Origin: an uncultured Erythrobacter sp.
Lineage (GTDB): Bacteria > Pseudomonadota > Alphaproteobacteria > Sphingomonadales > Sphingomonadaceae
Length of the DNA stretch: 64,000 nt
Assembly: GCA_947501215.1 (NCBI GenBank)
Contig: CANMUS010000002.1
Coordinates: 1-64,000, forward strand
Direction of reading: 5' to 3'
The translations under genes were made by a program, and so were the position numbers. Within the stretch, counting starts at the first letter, position 1. Each line of letters opens with the position of its first letter. Below the pieces are notes generated by a model, which saw only the letters and a list, made by a program, of their open reading frames with translations, did no database searches and was not told where the DNA came from. Of the stretch, positions 9,290-18,535 are shown one piece after another.

Positions 9290-10294
9290 TCAGACCTTCA
9301 GATTGACCATTTTCTTGATCACGAAAACGCCGATCAGGAACCACACGATCATCGCCGGGAATCCGAACATGAAAATCGGATCGGTCGCGACCTCGAGGTA
9401 AAATTGCGGGTTCATGGAGAACAGGAGGACGAATGTAATGATCGGCAAGGCGGTCAGCAGCCAGCCCGTCATCCGCCCTTCCGAACTCAATGCCCGAACC
9501 TTGAGGTACAGGCTGGCGCGCTCCCGGATCACTTTCGACAGGCCGTCGAGTATCTCCGCCAGGTTGCCACCGGTTTCGTTCTGGACCGACAGCGAAACGG
9601 CAAACATCCGCATATCGTCGAGGTCCCAACGCTCCGCCATGTCTTCCAGCGCTTCGTTGAGATCGGCACCGTAAGCGATCTCGTCCGAAATCAGGCCGAA
9701 TTCCGATCCGATCGGATCGGTCATTTCCTGGGTCAGCAGGTCGATCGCTGAGGCGACCGGATGGCCCGCACGCAACGCTCGCACGAATATGTCGAGCGCC
9801 ACGGGAAACTGTTCCTGCATCTTCTTGCGGCGTCGCTGGGCGAGATAGCCGACCGCCAGCACTGGCAGACCGATGGCAACGGCCGCCGCGACTGCCACGA
9901 TCAGCTGGATCACGCCGAATGATAGCGCGAAGCCGGACGATATGGCCAGCATGGTTACGGCCAGCACGACCAGGGCGAAAATCGCCGCCATGCCCAGGAC
10001 GATCTGCGAAAAGTTGAACGGCACCGCCGCCATCATCAGGTTGCGACGGAAGCTGTTGTACGGTGCCGTGAGGAATCCAGCGCTGACGGGATTGCTGAGC
10101 GGATCGTGCTTGCGCAAGCTCCCGAGCACGTCTTCGCGGCGCTTGCCCGTTGCGATCAGCTTCAGGCGCTTGTTCACCGCACCGGCATGTTGGCGGTTTT
10201 CGATACCGAACCTCAACACGACCTGCGAGATCAGGAATATCGAGGCGAACACCGCCGACAGGACGAGAATTCGGGTAACCTCGGCGCTCAGCAT
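9290..10294 (-). CDS. tadB: Tad pilus inner-membrane platform protein TadB
   Basis: This 334-residue GspF-family protein has an N-terminal membrane anchor and two hydrophobic segments near residues 85-150. The conserved cytoplasmic domain includes the PVALDIFVRALRAGHPV region, SVQNETGGNLAEILDGLS near residue 230, and a C-terminal membrane pair. It partners TadC and the ATPase CpaF. Its ATG overlaps the cpaF stop by one base (TGATG), implying tight translational coupling. Confidence 0.93.
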   Translation of the reverse strand: MLSAEVTRILVLSAVFASIFLISQVVLRFGIENRQHAGAVNKRLKLIATGKRREDVLGSLRKHDPLSNPVSAGFLTAPYNSFRRNLMMAAVPFNFSQIVLGMAAIFALVVLAVTMLAISSGFALSFGVIQLIVAVAAAVAIGLPVLAVGYLAQRRRKKMQEQFPVALDIFVRALRAGHPVASAIDLLTQEMTDPIGSEFGLISDEIAYGADLNEALEDMAERWDLDDMRMFAVSLSVQNETGGNLAEILDGLSKVIRERASLYLKVRALSSEGRMTGWLLTALPIITFVLLFSMNPQFYLEVATDPIFMFGFPAMIVWFLIGVFVIKKMVNLKV

Positions 10295-11679
10295 CAGACC
10301 CTCCCCAGATCGAGGTTAGGCCGGAACAGTTCGGGCGAAAGGGCGATGCCGTGATCTGCAGCGGTATCGAGGAACTTTGGACGGATGCCGGTTGCCTCAT
10401 GCCGCCCGAGCACGCTTCCGTCTTCGCCGCGGCCTTCCATCTTGAAGCGGAAGATTTCCTGCATCGTGATGGTCTGGCCTTCCATGCCGACGATCTCGGA
10501 CAGGCTCAGCAGACGCCGCCTGCCGTCGGCCTGGCGCCCGATCTGCACGACGACATTAATCGCCGACGCGATCTGCGCACGGGCCGAAGTGGGCGAAATC
10601 TCGATCCCGCTCATGCCGATCATCTGCTCGACACGCGACAGGGCGTCGCGCGCGGTATTGGCGTGAACCGTCGTCATCGAGCCGTCGTGGCCCGTGTTCA
10701 TCGCCTGGAGCATGTCGAATGCCTCGCCGGAGCGAACCTCGCCCACGATGATGCGATCGGGACGCATGCGCAGGGCGTTCTTCACGAGATCGCGCTGCGA
10801 GACCTCGCCCCGCCCTTCGATATTGGCAGGGCGGGTTTCCAGCCGGGCGACATGTTCCTGTTGAAGCTGCAGTTCTGCGGAATCCTCGATCGTGACGATC
10901 CGCTCCCGCCCGTCGATATTCGCGGAGAGGGCGTTCAGCAGCGTGGTCTTGCCCGAACCGGTACCCCCGGAAATCAGTACGTTGCGCCGCGATTTGACGA
11001 TTGCGGCAAGGACGTCCGCGACCGCTTCCGGAACACTGCCGAGCTCGACCAGCTTGGCCATGTCGATCCGGGTCTTGGCGAATTTACGGATGGAGAGCAG
11101 CGAACCATCGATGGCCAGCGGTGCGACGATGGCGTTGACGCGCGAACCGTCCGCAAGGCGAGCATCGACGAAAGGCGAGGATTCGTCCACGCGCCGGCCG
11201 ACGGCGCTGACGATCTTCTGGATAATCCGCAGCAGGTGCCGCTCGTCCTGGAAACGCACGGAGGCTCGTTCGAGCAGGCCGAATTTCTCGACGAAGACGT
11301 CGCGGTGGCCATTCACAAGAATATCCGTGACGGATTCATCGGCCAGCAGCGGCTCAAGCGGCCCCAACCCGAGCAGCTCGTCCAGCACCTCCCCGGTGAG
11401 CCGTTTGCGCTCGGCCCCGTTCAGCGCAGCGTCTTCCTCGAGCAATAGCGCCAGAATGATATCGCCGATCTCTTCCTCGATCTGCTCGCGAGACATCCGT
11501 TCGAGCAGCGAGAGGTTGATCCGGTCCAGCAGTTTGCGATGGATCGTGGTTTTCAGGTCGAGCAGCTTCTCGGCTTCCTTGTCGACCTCGAAAGTGGTTA
11601 TGCGTTGCGGCGCGAAGCCTTCCTCTTCGATCTCGACTTCGGAGGCTGCGCCGTCCTGCGATCCGAACTGCCACTTCAT
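10294..11679 (-). CDS. cpaF: Tad pilus assembly ATPase CpaF/TadA
   Basis: The 461-residue hexameric secretion ATPase powers pilus assembly, and in Tad systems also retraction. The N-terminal all-alpha part (about 30-110) contains the [20 protein letters not shown] block. Walker A is GGTGSGKTT near residue 240. The Asp-box and Walker B region follow ([31 protein letters not shown]), then the His box in the MTTVHAN segment. All expected motifs are present. It overlaps cpaE by 4 nt upstream and tadB by 1 nt downstream. Confidence 0.95.
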   Translation of the reverse strand: MKWQFGSQDGAASEVEIEEEGFAPQRITTFEVDKEAEKLLDLKTTIHRKLLDRINLSLLERMSREQIEEEIGDIILALLLEEDAALNGAERKRLTGEVLDELLGLGPLEPLLADESVTDILVNGHRDVFVEKFGLLERASVRFQDERHLLRIIQKIVSAVGRRVDESSPFVDARLADGSRVNAIVAPLAIDGSLLSIRKFAKTRIDMAKLVELGSVPEAVADVLAAIVKSRRNVLISGGTGSGKTTLLNALSANIDGRERIVTIEDSAELQLQQEHVARLETRPANIEGRGEVSQRDLVKNALRMRPDRIIVGEVRSGEAFDMLQAMNTGHDGSMTTVHANTARDALSRVEQMIGMSGIEISPTSARAQIASAINVVVQIGRQADGRRRLLSLSEIVGMEGQTITMQEIFRFKMEGRGEDGSVLGRHEATGIRPKFLDTAADHGIALSPELFRPNLDLGRV

Positions 11680-12875
11680 TGCTCGCCTCCATCCATACGC
11701 GCGGTGATCGCATCTGCGAGCGCAGCGACATCGGCGACGAACGGGCTCTTGCGACGGATATGTCCGGCCAGCACACCGCGGTCTTGCGCAGCCTCCAGCG
11801 TCTGGGTGTCGCGCGCCAGTTTGGCAGTCACCGGCCGGCCGAGAGCTTCCTCCACGTCATCGATCCCGATCGATTTGAAGAGTTTCTTCTCCACCCGGTT
11901 GACAACGACAGAGACGAGCCGGTGATCGAGGCCGAGGTTTTTGAACAGATCCAGCCTGCGGCGCGCCTGACGCAGACTGGGAAGGGACTGCTCGACGAGC
12001 ATCACGATGCTGTCGGCTTTCGCGAGGATTGCGAGGCCCCAATTGGTCAGGCCGGATGGCATGTCGAGAACCACGTAATCGTATTCGGCACGCGCCAGAT
12101 CGAGAACCCGCGCGAGATCCTCGCTCTTCAGCGCCTCTATCGGGATGATTTCGTTGGGCGCTGCAATCAGGTCGACGCCGCATTCGTGACGTTCGGCAAC
12201 CGTATCGAGCATCGATGCATCGAGCCTTGCGCCAGCTTCGAGCAGATCGGTCAGGGTCCGGCGCGGCGAAACGCCGAACACTTCGCAGATCCGCCCGGCC
12301 TGGATATCGAGGTCGAACAGGCAGACGGTCGGTTCGCCGGGTTCGTTCGCCAGTTCCGCTGCCAAATGGCTGGCAATCGTCGTCGCGCCGGCCCCGCCGA
12401 TCGGCTTGGTGACCGCAATCAGCGGCGCGAGCGAAACGTCCTTCCCGACCGATCCCGCATGCGTTTCGAGCACGGCGATAACGGTTTGCAGGATTTCTTC
12501 GGCGTTGAAGGGCAGTTCGACGACATCGGCCACACCTTCGCGGATCAGTGTCCTCACCAAGCGCATGTCGACATCGCGCATGGCGACGATCTGCGGCATT
12601 TCCGGATACATCCGGCGAATATTGCGAATCCGGTCCATGCTGGCGGGGCTGGCCGGGTCGACTTCGAAAAGCACGACACCGGTTGCATCCAGCGCATTGC
12701 CCGGAATGGGCTCGTCCGGCTGCAACGAAATGAATTGCGCATCGCTTATCCAGCCTGCCCCGGAGGAAGAGCGTAAGTTCTCAAGCTGGCGTTCCGATGC
12801 GATCACCGTCAGCGGTGCGTTCAATTGCAACTCGGACCCCTTCCTTTGGCCGAATATCGTGTGGTCGCGGCCCAT
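11676..12875 (-). CDS. cpaE: Tad pilus localisation ATPase CpaE/TadZ
   Basis: The 399-residue protein has an N-terminal receiver-like domain (to about residue 140) joined to a MinD/ParA-type ATPase domain. The P-loop is the deviant form seen in TadZ proteins (KPIGGAGATTIASHL near residue 155). It is followed by FDLDIQAGRICEVFG and the YVVLDMPSGLTNW segment. CpaE/TadZ marks the cell pole where the pilus machine assembles. Its start overlaps the end of the preceding TadE/G-like gene by one base. Confidence 0.92.
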   Translation of the reverse strand: MGRDHTIFGQRKGSELQLNAPLTVIASERQLENLRSSSGAGWISDAQFISLQPDEPIPGNALDATGVVLFEVDPASPASMDRIRNIRRMYPEMPQIVAMRDVDMRLVRTLIREGVADVVELPFNAEEILQTVIAVLETHAGSVGKDVSLAPLIAVTKPIGGAGATTIASHLAAELANEPGEPTVCLFDLDIQAGRICEVFGVSPRRTLTDLLEAGARLDASMLDTVAERHECGVDLIAAPNEIIPIEALKSEDLARVLDLARAEYDYVVLDMPSGLTNWGLAILAKADSIVMLVEQSLPSLRQARRRLDLFKNLGLDHRLVSVVVNRVEKKLFKSIGIDDVEEALGRPVTAKLARDTQTLEAAQDRGVLAGHIRRKSPFVADVAALADAITARMDGGEQ

Positions 12876-13498
12876 CAGTTCGACACCGTTCCTGCGCCGT
12901 CTTCCATCGTCAGCGTATAATCGAAGCCGGGAAAATCGACGGTCGAGCCGAAGAGAAGGATCGAAGTGAACTCCATGTTCGTCAGGCGAACGGTCACGAA
13001 AGGAGAAACATCCATCCCGTTGGGATTGCCTGCAAAGCCCAGACCGGAACCGGTGTATTCCACCGTGATGTCCTCGTCCGCCACATCGGGCCAGAATGCC
13101 TGTATCCGCTCTGCGAGCTTATCGAAGGCGTTGGAATTAACAGTCAGGGGGACGTCGTCGAGACAGAAGCCGGAAATACACTCACATTCCGTACTCGTGC
13201 AGCTGATCGTGCCGAGCGCATCGACCGGGATCCGGTCGCCCTGCCCCAGCTGGACGCCGCCGACTGTCCGGCCGGAGAAACTGTAGGTCGCCAGCTCCTG
13301 CACCAGCGGATCCGTAACCACGGCAAAGCGCGCGCCGACCTGGCTGGCTTTCTCTCCGCGGTTGAAATCATAGGCGTAGCGGCCCGCATCGATGATGCCG
13401 ACCAGGAACAGCACGATCAGCGGCAGCACGAGTGCGAACTCCGCGGCCGAACCGCGCTGGTCCCGGCAGAACCGGGCGAGGAACGCCGCGCAGCTCAT
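12875..13498 (-). CDS. TadE/TadG-family pseudopilin-like protein
   Basis: The chosen start (ATG 13498) gives 207 residues beginning MSCAAFLARFCRDQRGSAAE. This is the classic TadE-like start: a short basic segment, Gly before the Glu, then one hydrophobic helix (FALVLPLIVLFLVGIIDAGR). The periplasmic part contains a cluster of Cys residues (ISCTSTECECISGFC) that probably forms disulphides. The frame stays open further upstream, but that extension is Arg/His-rich out-of-frame sequence of the neighbour. The start overlaps the end of the preceding tadE-like gene by 4 nt. Confidence 0.85.
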   Translation of the reverse strand: MSCAAFLARFCRDQRGSAAEFALVLPLIVLFLVGIIDAGRYAYDFNRGEKASQVGARFAVVTDPLVQELATYSFSGRTVGGVQLGQGDRIPVDALGTISCTSTECECISGFCLDDVPLTVNSNAFDKLAERIQAFWPDVADEDITVEYTGSGLGFAGNPNGMDVSPFVTVRLTNMEFTSILLFGSTVDFPGFDYTLTMEDGAGTVSN

Positions 13499-13989
13499 AT
13501 GCCCATCACCGGCGATTGCTGGGTGGCATTCAGCGAATAGCTGTCGGTGATGATGCCGACGCCGTCGAACAGGCTCTGGTAATTCACATTCGCCGTCACG
13601 GTTACCACGGGCGCATTGGTCTGCCCGTCGTAAATGCCGGTGGTCACTGCCGTTGTCGGGCATGACACCGCCACGGTCACCTCCGCATTTTCCCAGCCCG
13701 GCACGCGGGTGGTGCCGCCCGAGGGGCGCCCCGTGCGGGTCACCTCTTGGATCGCCGTCTGGACGCCGCTGTCCATGGTGGCGCCGCTCTCGCAATTGAT
13801 CGTGGCGAAGCTCTGCCGGCTGGCATAACGCGCGCCGTCGCGAACGCCCTTCACTACCTGGTGCTGGCTGTAGAAATAGTAGGCAACCTCGATCGCCCCG
13901 AACAGCATGCCAGCCAACAGTGGGAGCAGCAGTGCGAGCTCTGCGGCAGCGGCGCCCTGACGGCAGATCCAGAGATCGCGCAGTCGCAT
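13495..13989 (-). CDS. tadE: TadE-family pseudopilin
   Basis: The 164-residue protein starts at the ATG at 13989, which overlaps the upstream stop codon by one base (TGATG). It opens with MRLRDLWICRQGAAAAELAL and a single membrane helix (LLPLLAGMLFGAIEVAYYFY). A Gly/Ala-Glu context suits cleavage by CpaA. The exported domain contains RYASRQSF and a two-Cys region. TadE-like minor pilins are needed for Flp pilus biogenesis. The longer open frame upstream is a shadow of the neighbouring gene. Confidence 0.87.
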   Translation of the reverse strand: MRLRDLWICRQGAAAAELALLLPLLAGMLFGAIEVAYYFYSQHQVVKGVRDGARYASRQSFATINCESGATMDSGVQTAIQEVTRTGRPSGGTTRVPGWENAEVTVAVSCPTTAVTTGIYDGQTNAPVVTVTANVNYQSLFDGVGIITDSYSLNATQQSPVMGI

Positions 13990-15605
13990 CACTTCACCAG
14001 GAACGGAACATCGCGCCGGATCACGGTGCCCGCCGTCTCCCCAGTGCCGCCGGCATCGGATTCGCCGATGATCTCGACGTAGATATCCTTCTTGTCGGTC
14101 CGGTCGGGGCGATTGAGGCTCGGCTCGACGAGGAAGATGTCGATGAAGCGACGGATGGCGTAGGGTCCGCTCTTCCCTCTCACGTTTTCGGCATGACAGT
14201 TGATGACCGCGACCGACATCCGGCGGCGATCCGCCACGGTGGATGAAGGCGTGGTTCCGCCGGCGCCGCCCTTGCTGGCGCTGCAGATCGGCTGGGCATA
14301 ATTGCCGCGCGTCCCGTTGGTCCACTGGCCAAGGATCGTCGCTCCGTCGATGACGTTGCCCTTGTTCGCGATTTCCCACTGATACACTTCGTAGCGGGTC
14401 GGGCGGTCGGGGCGCGTACCGCTGGCGGTGAAGCCGGTGTTCGTCTGCCAGGCGGCGGAATCCCACCCGTAACGCGAGCGGAAATAGGCGTCGCGATCCC
14501 AGAACCCGTCACCGAAACGGCCGCAGGTATTGTCGTCCGGACCAAGCGAATGGCAGACGTCGCGCGGGTGCCCCATGGGCGACGGCGTGGTCGTCACCGG
14601 CAGCGCGGCATCGGTCGTCGGTGCGTAGGGATTGGCGGGGACCTGCCACCCGGCCGTCTCACCGTTATTGCTGAACTTGCACGCTTTTCCGTCAGAGATG
14701 TCCGGAACGCCCGCAGCGTCCGACTTGTGGGTCACGTCCTTGATAGAATTGATCGAGGCCGGGCACGTGCCTGGTGAAGTCCCGTCCTTGGGGCAGTTGT
14801 CGTAGATGTCGAAGCGGGTGTTGATGGCGTCGATGGTCGAAGTCTTGAGCCCGGGTTCGATCTCCACATCGATCACCTCGGGCCCGTTTACCGGCACGCA
14901 GTTCCCGGTCGGCGAAACCCAGGCGAGCGCTTCTTCCACGCCGTTCGCGCCCAGCCCCAGGTCTAGGAAGCCGAAAGCACCCGGATCCCACTTGCCCTGC
15001 TGCACCACCAGCAGCCCGTCGCCGATATAGTTGTTGGCGTTGAAATCGACCGTCGGATCGGTGTTGTTGAGCGGCTCGTCCGGATTGCAGATCATCAGCG
15101 GCGGGATGCGGCATACGGCCGATCCTATGCCCGCCACCGCTTCGGCATCGATGGTGTCGGAAATCGCCCCGGCGATCGGCGTGAGCGCGTAATTCGCCGT
15201 GCGCGTTTCCACCTGCACGCGAATGAAGCGCGCCTGCTCGTCGGCATCCGGTAGCAATCGATTGAGGTCTCTTTCAGCATCGTCAACGTTGGCGTAGAAA
15301 TAGATCTGGCCGTCGGGGATGCCGACTGCCGCTTCGCCATCGTCATTAGCAAAGCGCGTATCGTTGATGACCAGGCTGCGCGCCTGTGCCGTGGCCCGCG
15401 CGATGGAGCCGGGCAGCTGGTCCAGCTGGGTCGCCCCGGCCAGCGCAGCCTGATCGGCCGCGTTCTGGAGTTCGGTATCCATGGAAACCAGGCGCGAATA
15501 ATCGAAGCCGAGGCCGACCATTCCGACAAGTGCAGGCAGCGCGAGCGCATAGAGCGCCGCGCTGGCCCCGCTTTCGTCTCTTAGGAACTTGCCGAACTTA
15601 CCCAT
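13989..15605 (-). CDS. tadG: TadG-like Flp pilus assembly protein
   Basis: This 538-residue protein starts with the TadG N-terminal domain: MGKFGKFLRDESGASAALYA, a hydrophobic helix (LALPALVGMVGLGFDYSRLV) and the LQNAADQAALAGA helix typical of the family. The large exported remainder is rich in Cys, Pro, Gly and Asn. I see no clear von Willebrand MIDAS motif, so it is probably the type without vWA. It sits between the CpaD-like lipoprotein and tadE. Confidence 0.85.
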   Translation of the reverse strand: MGKFGKFLRDESGASAALYALALPALVGMVGLGFDYSRLVSMDTELQNAADQAALAGATQLDQLPGSIARATAQARSLVINDTRFANDDGEAAVGIPDGQIYFYANVDDAERDLNRLLPDADEQARFIRVQVETRTANYALTPIAGAISDTIDAEAVAGIGSAVCRIPPLMICNPDEPLNNTDPTVDFNANNYIGDGLLVVQQGKWDPGAFGFLDLGLGANGVEEALAWVSPTGNCVPVNGPEVIDVEIEPGLKTSTIDAINTRFDIYDNCPKDGTSPGTCPASINSIKDVTHKSDAAGVPDISDGKACKFSNNGETAGWQVPANPYAPTTDAALPVTTTPSPMGHPRDVCHSLGPDDNTCGRFGDGFWDRDAYFRSRYGWDSAAWQTNTGFTASGTRPDRPTRYEVYQWEIANKGNVIDGATILGQWTNGTRGNYAQPICSASKGGAGGTTPSSTVADRRRMSVAVINCHAENVRGKSGPYAIRRFIDIFLVEPSLNRPDRTDKKDIYVEIIGESDAGGTGETAGTVIRRDVPFLVK

Positions 15606-15623
15606 CTTCGCCTCTTTCGACCC

Positions 15624-15920
15624 TCAATTCGGGCCTTCGCCCCCTTCGCCTACATCGGTCGTGCGGATCGATTCCGGCTGCTTGACCGCATCCTCGCGAT
15701 AGCGCTCGACGGCATCGGCAGCGTGTTCGCCGCTGGTCACCAGCTCATCGGTATAGACCGGGTCCGGATTGACGACCTGCGCCATCATCGTCTGGCGGTT
15801 GGCCTCCCCGAAGGAGGCATCGCCGGGTGCTTCGAAGATCGACTTGTCGGCACAGCCTGCCAGCATCACCAGCGGGAAGGCGGCGAAAATCGCCAGCCGG
15901 GCGGATCGTTCAATATTCAT
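15624..15920 (-). CDS. Small CpaD-like lipoprotein of the Tad locus
   Basis: The 98-residue product has a lipoprotein signal (FAAFPLVMLAGC, Cys near residue 23). A short soluble region follows with FGEANRQTMMAQVVNPDPVY, which recalls the late FG...N...NP segment of CpaD pilus lipoproteins. It occupies the cpaD position between the secretin and TadG genes, yet it is about half the usual CpaD length. Its ATG lies 11 nt inside the cpaC end. It may be a reduced CpaD or an unrelated accessory that replaced it. Confidence 0.7.
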   Translation of the reverse strand: MNIERSARLAIFAAFPLVMLAGCADKSIFEAPGDASFGEANRQTMMAQVVNPDPVYTDELVTSGEHAADAVERYREDAVKQPESIRTTDVGEGGEGPN

Positions 15921-17328
15921 AATCGCTGCCTTCCTCTATCGTCACGGGGGTTTGCGGCGCGGCCAGTTCGCTGGCCGGGACCGGATCGTAAGGTTCGCCC
16001 GTCAGCACGGTGCCCGCTGCTGTCGGATCGCGCACGCGATCGGTCGGCAGACGCACCTGGTCGGGGCGGATCGGCTTCACCAGTCGCGGCGTCACTACGA
16101 TCAGCAGTTCGGTCTCGCCCTTCTGGAATTCGGTCGAGCGGAACAGCGCGCCGAGGATCGGGATATTGCCGAGCAGCGGCACCTGGTTGACCGTGGTCTG
16201 GAAATCCTGCTGCAGCAGCCCGGCGATGGCGAAGCTTTCGCCGTCGCGCAGTTCCAGCGTGGTGGAGGCGCGTCGGGTCTGCAGGCCGGGAATGGCGAGG
16301 CCATTGATCTGGATCGAGGCCGCCGGATCGATCTGGCTGACCTCAGGCTCCACCACCAGGTTGATGGTGTTGTCGCCCAGCACAGTGGGGGTGAAGCCCA
16401 GGCTGACGCCGAAGGGCTTGAATTCGACTGTTACCTGGCCAGCGACGTTTTCACCGCCTCCGCCTCCGCTCGACTGGACGACGGGGATGGGGAATTCCCC
16501 GCCGGCCAAGAACGATGCTCTTTCACCCGACAACGCTACGAGGGTCGGTTCAGCGAGCGTCTTGGCGAAGCCCTTCTCTTCCAGCGCGTTCAGGAAGACA
16601 TCGAAATCGATGCCCAAGGCGCTGAAAGTGGCCCCTATCGCGCCAAAGCTGTTCTGAATTGCGGCTGCATCGAAGACGCCGCCCACCACTTCGGAACCCG
16701 GACCGAACACGCCGCGGAAATCGCCACCGCGATCGGTAAGAAATCCACGCGCGCCTACATCTTCGCCTATTGATCGGTTCACTTCCGCGAACTTGACTTC
16801 CAGCATCACCTGCTGGCTGCTGCCGAGCGCGATCATGTTGACCACCTTCTCACCTGCGTAGGTGCCGGCTAGCCGCACCGCCCGGTCGATCATGCCGACA
16901 TCGGTGGCGAGGCCCGTCAGCACCAGCGAATCGCCGCTGATATGCGCGTCGATCTGGCCGCCGGGAATCAGGCGGGCCGCCTGGCTGCGGAAGGCTTCCG
17001 CATCGGGGCCGACGGCGATGTCCATCACCGACAGAACCCGGCCGCGCGCGTCGTAGAGCGTCAGGCTGGTGGTGCCCATGCCCTTGCCCAGCACGTAGAT
17101 CGAATTTTCGGTGAGCGCGACGATATCGGCGATATCGGCATTGCCGACCAGCGCCTTGGCGATCGGCCGGTCGGCGGTGACCACCTGGCTCTTGTTGACC
17201 GGGATCTCCAGCGTGCCGGCATGGATCTCTCCGGCGGCCGCGAATTGCGCCTGCGCCGGGCTGGCGGCCATCAGGGCGATCGGAAGGGCCGCGGCAAGCG
17301 CACGGCGCATGAAATCAGTTCGTGCCAC
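15910..17328 (-). CDS. cpaC: Tad pilus outer-membrane secretin CpaC/RcpA
   Basis: I choose the GTG at 17328 (472 residues) because AGGAGG lies 6 nt before it. It overlaps the end of cpaB by 14 nt, and an ATG at 17310 is the alternative. A signal peptide ending SPAQA is followed by the pilus/secretin N-terminal domain (KSQVVTADRPIAKALVGNADIADIV), a BON-like segment, and the secretin domain from about residue 210. That domain includes VEPEVSQIDP, the LRDGESFAIAGLLQ block, and VPLLGNIPILGALFRS, the hallmark C-terminal motif. It forms the outer-membrane channel for the pilus. Confidence 0.94.
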   Translation of the reverse strand: MARTDFMRRALAAALPIALMAASPAQAQFAAAGEIHAGTLEIPVNKSQVVTADRPIAKALVGNADIADIVALTENSIYVLGKGMGTTSLTLYDARGRVLSVMDIAVGPDAEAFRSQAARLIPGGQIDAHISGDSLVLTGLATDVGMIDRAVRLAGTYAGEKVVNMIALGSSQQVMLEVKFAEVNRSIGEDVGARGFLTDRGGDFRGVFGPGSEVVGGVFDAAAIQNSFGAIGATFSALGIDFDVFLNALEEKGFAKTLAEPTLVALSGERASFLAGGEFPIPVVQSSGGGGGENVAGQVTVEFKPFGVSLGFTPTVLGDNTINLVVEPEVSQIDPAASIQINGLAIPGLQTRRASTTLELRDGESFAIAGLLQQDFQTTVNQVPLLGNIPILGALFRSTEFQKGETELLIVVTPRLVKPIRPDQVRLPTDRVRDPTAAGTVLTGEPYDPVPASELAAPQTPVTIEEGSDYEY

Positions 17329-18220
17329 GGGACACCTCCTGGCGCGCACCGTCGGTGCCGCGATAGATCGTCATGGTCGGGCCCGAGAAGACGGGCGCGG
17401 ATGGCTGGGATGTCCCTGCCGAAGCGGGCGCCGGGCGATAGGCGACTTGCTGGCGCGGTGCGGGCGCAGGGGCGGATCGCGCCGTGCTGCTGCGAGAGTC
17501 ATAGCGCAGGCGGCCACCGGGCAGGTCGCGCGTGGTTACCACTTGTGCACTGCCGACAGACTGGTTCTCGACATTGCGCAGTGCCAGCGTCAGCCGCCCG
17601 CTCTGCGCCGCCAGCGCCAACCGCTGGGCATCGTATTGATTGGTCAGCAGCGTCGCCATTTTCAGTTCCTGCGGTTCGGTGCTGTCTTCCGAAGCGCGGC
17701 GGTCGATCGCGAGCACCTGCGCGTTCTCCAGCACGACCGATGTCATGAGGTCATCGTCCCCGCCGGGAATCTCGCGCGTCATCATCACGTCGACGACATC
17801 GCCGGGCGTCACGAAACCGGCCACGCCGGCGACGTCGTTTACGGGAATGGTCGTGGCGCGCATATCGTCGGGAATGTTTTCCGACAGGATGGCTCGCGCC
17901 GAAATGCGGGAGCGGAGGATCGGCTCACCCGCCGCAATTGGGCGAATGGCGACATTGCCGCCCGCGAAACTGTTGATGTCGTTGAAGGCGCCTGCGGGCA
18001 CCGATTGCGCGGGCCAGTTGACCAGCCGGACGGTGTCGGTCGTCAGCGGTGCGCCGAACGGAAGATCCTGCGATGCGACCGCGACGCGAACGAGCTGCTG
18101 CTCTTCCGCGATCCGCTCCTGCTCTTCCTCGACGCCGGAAAAATAGGCGTTGGTCAGGTAAACGGCCAGCACGCCCAGAACCAGGGCCGCGCCGATGATG
18201 ATGATATTGCGCCGCTCCAT
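17315..18220 (-). CDS. cpaB: Tad pilus assembly protein CpaB/RcpC
   Basis: The 301-residue product has an N-terminal membrane anchor (NIIIIGAALVLGVLAVYL). A SAF-type domain begins with VRVAVASQDLPFGAPLTTDTV near residue 45. It then has the RcpC/CpaB core, with DVAGVAGFVTPGDVVDVMMT near residue 120. CpaB proteins stabilise or modify the Flp pilus and may bind peptidoglycan or sugar. It follows flp after a GC-rich hairpin and overlaps the secretin gene. Confidence 0.92.
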   Translation of the reverse strand: MERRNIIIIGAALVLGVLAVYLTNAYFSGVEEEQERIAEEQQLVRVAVASQDLPFGAPLTTDTVRLVNWPAQSVPAGAFNDINSFAGGNVAIRPIAAGEPILRSRISARAILSENIPDDMRATTIPVNDVAGVAGFVTPGDVVDVMMTREIPGGDDDLMTSVVLENAQVLAIDRRASEDSTEPQELKMATLLTNQYDAQRLALAAQSGRLTLALRNVENQSVGSAQVVTTRDLPGGRLRYDSRSSTARSAPAPAPRQQVAYRPAPASAGTSQPSAPVFSGPTMTIYRGTDGARQEVSRGTN

Positions 18221-18280
18221 GCGCCGCTCCCCCCGAATAGCTCCTTACAAGCGCAGAAACCCCCGCTGCGCCGGGTAAAG

Positions 18281-18309
18281 TCCGGCCCCGGCACAAAGCC
18301 AGGGCCGGA
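18281..18309 (-). terminator. Hairpin between flp and cpaB (likely partial terminator/attenuator)
   Basis: TCCGGCCC (18281-18288) and GGGCCGGA (18302-18309) form a perfect 8-bp stem just after the flp stop. The following minus-strand sequence has only a short U run. Incomplete termination here would let the pilin mRNA greatly exceed the machinery mRNA, as is common for flp genes. Confidence 0.6.
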
Positions 18310-18316
18310 AGGTGAA

Positions 18317-18535
18317 TTAGTTGCCGCCAGTGCTGGTGCTACCGGGGCAAGTTCCAGTAGAGTCACCATCCGGATCAATACACTTGGAAGTGTCTTGAAT
18401 GGCGTTACTAATTGAGCCCGAGAGCGTAGTCGCGGCCAATACGATTCCAAGGCCGACCACGACGAGTATCAGTGCGTATTCGGCAGCCGAAGCGCCGGAT
18501 TCGTCGGCGGCGAAGTTCTTCAGGAAATTGGTCAT
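18317..18535 (-). CDS. flp: Flp/Fap family type IVb pilin
   Basis: The 72-residue prepilin is the major subunit of the Tad pilus. A short leader precedes the core of the Flp motif: DESGASAAEYALILVVVGLG, with Gly before the cleavage site, the conserved Glu-Tyr pair and a hydrophobic helix. The C-terminal tail carries two Cys (SKCIDPDG, GTCPGS), which could form a disulphide loop, and ends in Ser/Thr/Gly residues that might be glycosylated. It is the first gene of the locus. Confidence 0.96.
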   Translation of the reverse strand: MTNFLKNFAADESGASAAEYALILVVVGLGIVLAATTLSGSISNAIQDTSKCIDPDGDSTGTCPGSTSTGGN

